Source: Atopsyche davidsoni
Lineage: Eukaryota > Arthropoda > Insecta > Trichoptera > Hydrobiosidae
Reading direction: 5' to 3'
Length of the DNA: 64,000 bases
NCBI GenBank assembly: GCA_022113835.1
Contig: JAILWY010000023.1
Location: 14,754,001-14,818,000 of the forward strand
Numbering within the stretch: position 1 is the first letter of the stretch; each line of letters starts with the position of its first letter. A model generated the notes under the pieces. The model saw nothing but the letters and a program-made list of their open reading frames with translations, ran no database searches and had not been told where the DNA came from. Below are positions 54,864 to 64,000 of this stretch, in pieces. A program made the position numbers and the translations under genes.

Positions 54864-57800
54864 TAATATAATAATAACTATTAGACAGAACACACTCCAA
54901 GATATCCTTGAGACTGCTTTCCGCAGATAAAACAGCAACGCGGAATATAAATTCGCACAGGAATAAGTGGTGAGCGGTTTCTCCTAGCGTCGCCGGCAGA
55001 TAACTCAAACATATAGATTACCAATCAGTAAAAGCACAGCACTCTGGGAAATCGGTTTACAATGGTGAGCGATTGGACGCTTGCTTGACAGGCTTTAAAG
55101 CAATCGTATAATGCAAGGCGTTATCGAACTCTCGCTGCTCTCTTAATAAGTGAGCGCCTGCCTGGGCAGCCACGACGAGCCCTAAGGATTATTTTTAGCC
55201 GTCTATTCACATGCGATGAAATAAGCAAAAAAGCTTTAGTACATAAAGGACACGAACGTGAAATCATCTCATTTCACTTTTCTTTTTTCAATACAATAAA
55301 AATCAACGGTTAATCGGGGAGAGTCGTGCGAGGAAAATCTATAAAATTTCATATTTGTCAGATTCAATACATACATATTTTTAAACATTAATACGATCCA
55401 CAGTTATGATCTTTAAAATATATTTTTAAAGCCCATGGTGGTACTATATAATCAATTTTACAACTCTCAAAAGTAAAAATAATCAATAACACGATAGCAG
55501 TGAAACGGCAGTCGCTTCACCGATCAAGGTCGATGAAGCAGTCCGTCACTTACGATCCAAGCGTGTTCAGGAAATGTTGATTTTTTACTTATTAACAAAA
55601 ATGATACCATAAAATAATACACAATGGAACCGTGATTTCAAATCAAAGATAATATCCGTATTATTCTTCTTGCGTTACATATAAAGAACATACGATCTAC
55701 TACAATCAATATCATATGAAAAAGAATTTTTGCGAATAGTTTACTATAAGCAAAATATTCCTCAGCCATTGAAGATAATGTATGTATGTAAAATAATATC
55801 AGTCTCAAGATAATAGAGTACTAAATCACGGATCATTTCAAGCGAAAAAGTAAAGTTATTCGCTAGCCGCCGAGGCCTCGCGCCATTACGAGATCGAGCT
55901 TTTGTCTTGCTCGGCTACGCTATTGTGCGGACAAATCTAGCGTCTTGTATTAAGTTATCTATAAAGTATGACTACAGGGTAATACGCTGCCATATAGCAC
56001 TGAATTTAATATCGTGGTAGACTTTATGAACCTCTGACGTTTAAACCTGTCATATTATTGACTCAAAATGCTGCAAGGCAACAAAATCCAATGCATGTTT
56101 CAAGCAAGCATCTCGTCCATCCGACTTCACAAAATTATGAGTTGGTGTCCTTTTGATATTAAGATTATTTTATTTTCAAGAGTGTTATGCCCGATGAATA
56201 ATGTTAAAAATTTGATAATATCGCCAGTTCGAAATAAAATCAAAGTATTATATTAATACCGTACTTTAAAATCACATCAGGAATATTTCGATTGATGTAA
56301 CCTGTCAACGCTCACGCTGGAAGACGAAACATTAATTTATTCCGTCACACACTTGCCATTCTACATATAGACGAATGGACAACTCCAGCTGAAATTTGTT
56401 ATTTTTATTTTGATCTAGTCAATCATGAAACCAGTACGCTCGACATGAAAAAGCCTCATTACAAACTTAAATTGTTCAAAATAATAGTTAAAACAAAAAA
56501 TAAAATTGATTTAAAATGATTCATCAGTAATTTTTAGGGGCCAGAAAATTCGTTTCATACAATTACCCATAACAGCAATTTTTTGCAAATATAAAGGATG
56601 TTTTTATTGCATTAATATTTCAATCATAAAAACATTGCTATTATCATGACAAATCTGTAATATATATGTATTTATTTTATCCAAACATATATTCATTCGC
56701 TTCCCATATCAGTAGGCCTTGCTAACGATTGTATATGTTAATTGTTTTGTATTAATAAGCCTCATGTTACACCAACGACGTCTTTACATTATTGTTCTCA
56801 CATAACACTACATAGTTAGCAATCACACGTACCGAAATCAACGTGCTCAAAGCGAGATAGTAAAGCATTAATTAATATTAATTCAGCTTATTACAAAAAT
56901 AGGGGAAAAATTATTTATTTACAGAATATTTTACTTTGTACATAATAACATTGTTAATATTAGAGGACATGCGTACACAACTTGGCGCCAGGGTAACTAA
57001 GTCATTTATATTCTTAATGACAAAGGGTGGGGTTAAGATCTAAAACTTAATTAACGCGGGTCAAATATGTAACGAGAAACAGGCTAAATATATAACTATT
57101 TAGGATACACCAAGAAAAGTATTTATTAATGCAAATTATGATCAATATTGATATTTCACTATTAAGAAAATGAGTTTCCCCAGAGATAGTATATTGCTGT
57201 CAAACAAAACGTATCTAGCTATTATACACTGCTATTAAGAAATTCCTTCTACATCGCGAATATAAGCTAAGATAATTACAAGTGTTCTTTGAAGATGAAC
57301 AAAGTCACCCCTCAATCTATTTACGAAGGCTCGGAGTGGTGCGCTAGATATGAGGCTCCAACGTTCATCACTTAACAATTATCCAGAGATATTGAAAAAT
57401 CGTCTCACGCACATACTAATGAATTAGATATCAAGAATACAAAATCAACCGGTGGGAAAAAATTCTACCCTTTCATGAAACAAAAGGTTGCAACCTTGTC
57501 TTTTACTGTGACATTTGGAGTGGAAATCGTTGTGTAATTATTGATCTATCCCATCAATTTAAGTGGCTATTAATAGAATAGCGTGACGCCGTTTTCCATA
57601 CAAAGCAATTTCGTGTCAAACTTTAGAGATGTCATTTAGTGATATAAATTACTCCAGACGAACGCGAATGTTCTGATTAACGAGGGGAGCAGTGACGGGC
57701 ATAAAATCGCGCAAAAAGCAGTCTGCGAGCTTGCAGCGAGTCTCGAATGTTGCGGATTCAATCAGACTTGGAAATGTGTGTATTTTCAATAAACTTCGAG

Positions 57801-60800
57801 ACAAAAGGAAAAATAAATATTGATAATTTTTACAAAATTTCCATCATGCTTGAAAAGGGAAACTATAATAAACAGACTGTGTTTTTCGATAAACAAACAC
57901 AGCAACTGATAAAAATAGGATACGTATTTTACAGTGAGTTTTCGTTGTACACCGATTGAGTTTAGGAGGTTTTTTTAAACAAATATTGGATTCAATATTA
58001 TGAGTTGTTGTGACAACGCAAGCATTTGAGGTTTTTGAAAAAACACCAATCTTTTTAGAATCAGCGCAACTTCGAGATATGATACTTGGTAGAAAAAACA
58101 ATCTGAGATGAAAAATAGATTAAAATTTGTGAAAAGAATATTAGACTGTAATAAAAAGCCTGATATATTGGAGTGCATAATTGATACCCCATATGCATAT
58201 AAAACGTCTGTAACCTGGGGGGTGGATCATCCTATATATCAAACGATTACGACTTAGAACGATAATGCGCGACATACGAGCATGGGGGAATATTAATATC
58301 TCTCCGCTAAGATGACAGGGGCACACTGAAAATTCCCAAGGCATTTTCCAATAGCTCTTTTAAAAGACAGGCGGCAGGGGGGGACATGTTATCTTTCGGT
58401 TAAGCAAATTTGAAAAACGGAGTGTTTAAGTATGTTAAGTAATGCCCATTAACATACATTACCATAGCATTCGATCATCCCACGCGCGACGCGAACAACG
58501 CGTGGGTGTTCCAATATAATAATACCTAGCGCGTTACCCCGCAAAATTACCGAAATAACATTTTTTCAACTGCTCTACACGAATATATCGAAAACTGACT
58601 AAATTATAATAAGATTACATTTTTTTTTTATAAATATATATTATTACGAAATATATATTATTTTGAATTGCTTTTTAAATAATATAATATGTCGTAACCA
58701 AAGATGTCATAAGGCGTTAAATATATTAGTCAATTCTGTGAAAGTATACTTGAGAAACACGATAAATCTGTAGTGAAGCAAGCATGTACAAAAAATAATA
58801 TTACAGAAATATCCTCATCCAACATGGCGAGGCTTTCTTTTGAATTCTTGAAATAAAATCAAGCAATAAATATTATTAATACCATCAACAGGAGTAGCTC
58901 TATTAACGACGACATTGAGCCTTTCTGTTAAAAAAAAAAAACTGTACTTATTAAACAAAGGTTTTTAATTCACAGGTCTAAATAATCAGGGTGTTTTATT
59001 ACTTTGGTTGTGTATGGTGAGCGCACAAAGCTTCCTCGCAAAACTTTTCGTTTCCCGACCTTCGCAGATAAATCGCGTGTCAAGAGAATGAAAATTTTAA
59101 ATGGAGCGACATACGGCGGCGCACTCCGCCGCGAAGCCTCAGCCAGCCAAAGTTCCGAGTAATACCAGTACGTACAGATGACCATCGCTGTGGGTATCCC
59201 TTGGAAGTTTTGAGTCGTTTTTAGACCAGTCTGTGACAGAACAGACATAACATCGTAGCGTCGTGGCCCGAGGCCAGTACTACAGTACATCTTATTCATT
59301 GGTTGTATTTTACAGCGAAGTTAGTTATAGTGACGAAGAAGAAAATATTAAATCTGAAACGAAACAAGATACAGTTGTATACAATATTTGTCGTATTAAA
59401 AATTAATGAAATTGCGCTGATAATAATGACTCATCATATCTTAAAATATCATCGACATAAAAAAAATAACCGAGTTTTTGCACTGAAGACTTACAGCTTT
59501 TGAGATTATTACATAACGAATAAAAGTGGGTTTACTTTAATGAGCTAATATGATTTACATCAAAAACACACACAAAGAGTCAACGTTATAAAGTATCTTT
59601 ATAAATTTGTCGATGTATTTGTGCTTAAATCAGTGAATTCTTCTAAAAGTTTCCACCAACATTTCATATGATATGAGCTATTTTTCGACTCTGTAAAAAA
59701 ATTATTAAAATCTAAGAGCGGAAACCGGTTAACGCAAAGTCAGACGAGCACGGAGAGTGTTGGAAGCTTTCCAGTTGCAATTCGTGTAGCCGCAAATAGT
59801 ATATTGCTTCAAGTTGTCATTTATTGTAAATATTGCAAAATCTCAACTCAAGCAGTACACAGAAATTCAAACAAAGCATCTGGCTGCAATTTACATTACA
59901 TTCAACCATGTCAGTATATTTAAATGTGACCGGTACGACATCGGCGACTCCGCGGTTGATGATCTACTGTATGCTTAATAAATAACGGCTGAGCTAACAT
60001 TAATAAAACATTTAAATAAATTAAATTAACTTGATGTGCATTGTACAGTATATTAAGTCTATGAAATGGTTATTGTAAAGAGCTACACGCAAGTAGCCTT
60101 TCAGGACAAATCAGCAAACTTCTGTAGAGACAACATCCTCAAGATCCCATCAGCCGTCCGGGCGTCAGCGGACCTCGCCGCCCGAGTGTTTGCAAAAAGG
60201 CTCGACTCGAACTACATCGCAAACAAGCGCAGATGGGAGAAAAGCTCCTTCCGATGACATTAGCGAGATTCGTTTGTATTTCATCGGATGGCAAAGGCTG
60301 GTTCTCCGAGCGCGGAACGAAGCCGAGGATTTAGTTAAGCTCGTTGCATTTTAATGCAATGATAAAGATTATCGGATGCAAATGTCTTAAACAAGAAGGA
60401 GGAAAAAATAGTTTATTGTGGATGGAAATTATAGGTCACAACTTGACAAAGAATATCGCTTATAAGCTTGTAAAAAACTTATTTTTTTTTTAATATAAAG
60501 TTGTGTACAAAAAGGAAAGTAATATATTATGTGCAGTTACATTAAATTTTCTGTTCATAAATAGTAATTGGCGTTAAATCCAAACTAACTCAATGTCACC
60601 TACTTTTACGTAATAATAAGTAATATTAATTATTCTAATCGGTATGTCTGCAATAATTTGAATATGCATGCCACAAAAAACCTTTTTTTTTCAGTACAAA
60701 AATGGCTATGAACACTCAAAAAGCAATGCTCATACACATGCGAGAGTTCTCAGTAGTTACACCACTCCTGAAATTTTATAAGGACCAAAAGTTTATTTAT

Positions 60801-63800
60801 GAGTAATGATTCTCCCAACGAAAGCTATAATTTTTTTGAGTGTCGCCACGCACAGCAGCTATAAAGCAGAAATTACACGAATAAAAGGCTTTCAAAAATT
60901 ACCCAATGTTGAAATGATGAAACCCGAAAAGAGAACCAATTTCCCCCGAATCTTCACAAAAATCAAGTGATTCTCGAATTTGTTTCAAAACTCATTTTAA
61001 TTATTTTCAGAACAATCGACTAGCCTATTTACCAAAATTAACAACAAAAATTCATAGACTACGATACTGAATAGATTTTTTTATCCATGACGGACGTGTA
61101 CAGGAATAATTTTTTTTTAAATAAATATTTATATATTAACATAAAAACCTCAAATAATCACAGGTTTTTTTGTGTCTTAAGATTGTGAGTTGATCCCAAA
61201 ACAGTTACAATATCAAAGGTAAACTTTGAAACAACAAAAAGGAAAACGTGAGATACTCCACAAACTACCTCCAAATAAAAGCTGAAACGTTATAGACACC
61301 ATAAACACACAAAGAAAACAAAAAATAACAGACAAAATGTCACCAGAAATAAAAAGCCGCAAACACGAGGAACCCAGACAAAATTCGGCTCATGTCCAAG
61401 TCGGGGGTGGGTGTGTTTTCCCCGCGAGGGAATAGGAGAGGACGTCGTCGGATTACGTAAACAGCCCCCAAGGTTGGGTCCGCGGCCTTGACCCGCCTGC
61501 TCCCCGCCGGGGTCTGGTGATGGATACGCAGCGGTCGAGAAGACCTGTTGAAGACCAGCTGGCTGCACCAGAGAAATAGGTACCGCGAACTTAGCCTTCA
61601 AAATCTGCCAATATTATTTTTATATTCGCCGGCTATATTGTATGCAACTCTATCTTTCAGCTGGATATTCATTCGGCAGCCGTGTTGGTAGTAAATATTT
61701 TTTTCTGAAATTCTATATGGATATACTTCAAGAGTAAATAAAAAAAATTAATATATATATTTATTACTTAGTAGTTTGTAGTCAATAGTATTTAAAGGAT
61801 CTTCATATATTGAAATTATTCGATCTAAAAATAGTAAGCATACCTTACACATTTATTTCAAAAGCTTTACAGTTTTCTCCAAACATGCCATGCGAATAAA
61901 AATAAGTAACAATGCAAAAAAAACCAAAGAATTAAAATTACACAATATTATAATCGCGATCATAATTATATGATAAATTACTTTTCTCATACAATATTAA
62001 AAATATTCCATTGGACTGCGATAAGGGCACTTAAGAGGTCTATTTATTATGCGGGCGTATCGGTTATTCCCTTCGGCTGCAATCTCTCACGGCAATATAG
62101 CGTTATCGTGGCGCTACAAAATATTGTATTACGAAGAGCCATAAATATGAAACAATTATCCTCTCACTGCCTAACCACCCTGGAGACCCCCGTAAATCTT
62201 TAAAATATATAGATTTACTTAAATAGGAAGAGAAAAACGGATTGCTTCTTATTACACAAAGATGGCAAAAAAGAACATTTTCAGAACGAATAGCCTAATT
62301 TAAGAAAATCTTGATCTAGGTTAAGGTTACACTACGATATTAATTTCCATAAAATATCTCTATTTATTTTGTGGTGACTTTTTTTCTATTTCCAATATAA
62401 AATATATTTTTTTTAAAAATTAGTAACGATCGTCATGATTACAAAATTTACTATCACGAGTTAGTTAGCTTTTTACTTATATTTCAAGTTATTTATAGCT
62501 ATATATTACTAATGACAGAATATGCTTAATCGAAGATAATAATAATATTATAATATTTGATCCAGACAGAAAAAAAAACAAACTCCAGAGAATTCATATA
62601 ATAAAAATTTATGTTAAGTGTAAAATTATTTACCTATTCGATCAAGTATTTACATAATAAGATATGTAATACACATACGGTGAACTACAATATCATTCAC
62701 TCGGTATGACAATTTACAAAATATACAGATCGGATAAGCTTTCAAGGGCTTTTGCTCTAAATCTCCACACGGAAAAAAAGACTGACCCAAATTTGGATGA
62801 GGGTTGCGCGGACCAGGAAAATAAATACGTAATGTTGTTTTGTTACATTCGTACGCAAAAGCTTCAGCTTGCATTCAAAAGCGCGGGATTTAATAGACTT
62901 AGTTGAAAAGCCTAGGGAAGGCGCTTTTCACGAGTTCCAGACATCGGGTACTGTGAGTTAAGTTATGCAAACCTAAACACACATCATGCATATGCACGGA
63001 GGTAATTGCCATAATGCATGCGTGTGCTCTGATAACATTCCCCAGATGCGAGATGAACGAGGGCGTGCAATTTGCGTACTCACATGGATGCATAGCGAGT
63101 TTACAACCCAATTTGTTTAACCTCCTCGTGGTCTAGTTTTAAACGCACGTATTATAAACTGCCTCTAGGTTTTCGAGGACAAGCCAATTCTTAAAGTTTT
63201 AAATAAGGCAAGTACCGGAGACACACTAAGGCGGACGGACAACACCACAATCACCTCTGGTCGTTTTAAATAAATCGCATGAAATAATGGCATACAATCA
63301 GCCCGGCCTGGCTGGCCTGGTGATGGCACCTAATAGAGTTAGCCCTGCCGGCGCCGCTCACGTGGCCTGCAGTAATAGCAACCCTTGTCCTAATACACCA
63401 TCGCCCGCTTAACAATAGACCACTCAGGGGGTGGCTTGCGGGCTGCGGGCTCCTCCGCCCCTCACAGGGATTCTCAGATTGGCGATAGCTCAGAAATACT
63501 ACACCAACTGGACAGACGCACGTGTATCTACTTCAAACTTTGTCTTTTTTAAATCCTGCTATCAACTATTTCAATGGTAGCTATGTAATATTTGCAAAGA
63601 TAAAACCTCATTTTAATAATCATGAAATACGAATGTATGGAAGCCAATCAAAACCCAAGAGGTTATCCAGCTCCAGCTGAATATTTAATCTGTAATTACA
63701 CATCTTGGTGTAAAATAAATAATTCCGATTGATATCACTTGTCAAATTAGGAGCAGGCCGTCGCAAAGTCGGGATGCAAAATCTCAACAACCTTCTCCCC

Positions 63801-64000
63801 GCGCTTCGCTGGCGGAGTAATCGGGTTTCGGTTAGTTGGCAGATCTGAGACATCAAATATTCATGCCTCTAAATGAGAAACGCTGTATGGGAGAGTAGAA
63901 GCACCAAGCTGAGAAAGTACCGGCCGAGCAAGCCCTCCGGGGCAACAGCTCCCCGGTCTCGGCTGCGATGAAATTATAACCGGATTAAATCAACATAAAA
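54864..64000. other. Long gene-poor stretch with GC patches
   Basis: 9 kb without a supportable gene or bordered repeat. GC patches lie at 55860-55930, 60130-60330, 61395-61570, 63300-63480 and 63890-63970. Frames at 58970-59299 and 61290-61601 (minus) and 60066-60257 (plus) are open through such patches and carry no motif I recognise. Confidence 0.5.

Noticed and set aside
58970..59299. 109-codon minus frame
   Set aside because: Varied composition but no motif I recognise and no gene context; not enough to call a gene.
61290..61601. 103-codon minus frame with hydrophobic C-terminus
   Set aside because: Crosses from a CpG patch into T-rich antisense DNA, which produces the Phe/Leu run; not a credible membrane protein.

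Overview
This window looks like non-genic DNA from an arthropod, most likely an insect. It is AT-rich throughout, with no operons, no ribosome-binding sites and no densely packed reading frames. Short interstitial runs of the arthropod telomere unit TTAGG occur near 1.63, 11.11, 36.56 and 48.87 kb, and the mobile elements are eukaryotic types: hAT, Helitron, LINE and MITEs. I cannot place the order; the TTAGG runs argue mildly against Diptera. I found no convincing exon of a host gene in 64 kb, so this is either an intergenic desert or the inside of a very large intron. Most open frames are short, lack recognisable domains, and overlap frames on the other strand.

The best-supported features are mobile-element relics. 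(1) A 2.6-kb hAT-type DNA transposon at 45301-47898 has 14-bp terminal inverted repeats, a perfect 8-bp target duplication (ATGAACAC) and a transposase gene broken by two frameshifts and three stops, with one 82-bp intron. (2) Two copies of a 0.66-0.68-kb non-autonomous Helitron lie in opposite orientations at 21509-22163 and 54189-54863; each has a TC start, a 6-bp-stem hairpin 10 nt before a CTAG end, and an A/T insertion site. (3) A 472-bp non-autonomous hAT element lies at 26424-26895. (4) A 218-bp MITE with about 30-bp inverted repeats and an 8-bp duplication lies at 48808-49025. (5) A LINE 3'-end fragment lies at 40850-41155 on the minus strand, and several dispersed repeats share its tail (1.8-2.36, 16.6-17.1 and 37.6-38.0 kb).

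Two foldback families stand out. Family FB1 (9.82-10.11, 29.20-29.55, 49.87-50.05 and 50.17-50.39 kb) has nested inverted arms. Two of its four copies carry, between the arms, a tRNA-like sequence with a threonine-type TGT anticodon loop and a T-arm/B-box. Family FB2 (8.34-9.05, 19.97-20.36 and 28.20-28.40 kb) has AT-rich ends around a palindromic core. I have not seen the tRNA-in-foldback arrangement described and regard it as the most interesting lead here.

The AT-rich background is punctuated every few kilobases by short GC/CpG-rich patches. Several are G-rich minisatellites or purine tracts (0.87, 4.19, 11.04, 33.16 and 49.58 kb), all with G on the + strand. Two long (TA)n tracts at 6.0-6.46 kb bracket a 303-bp LTR-like insertion. 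The remaining stretches are described as regions in which I see no gene.
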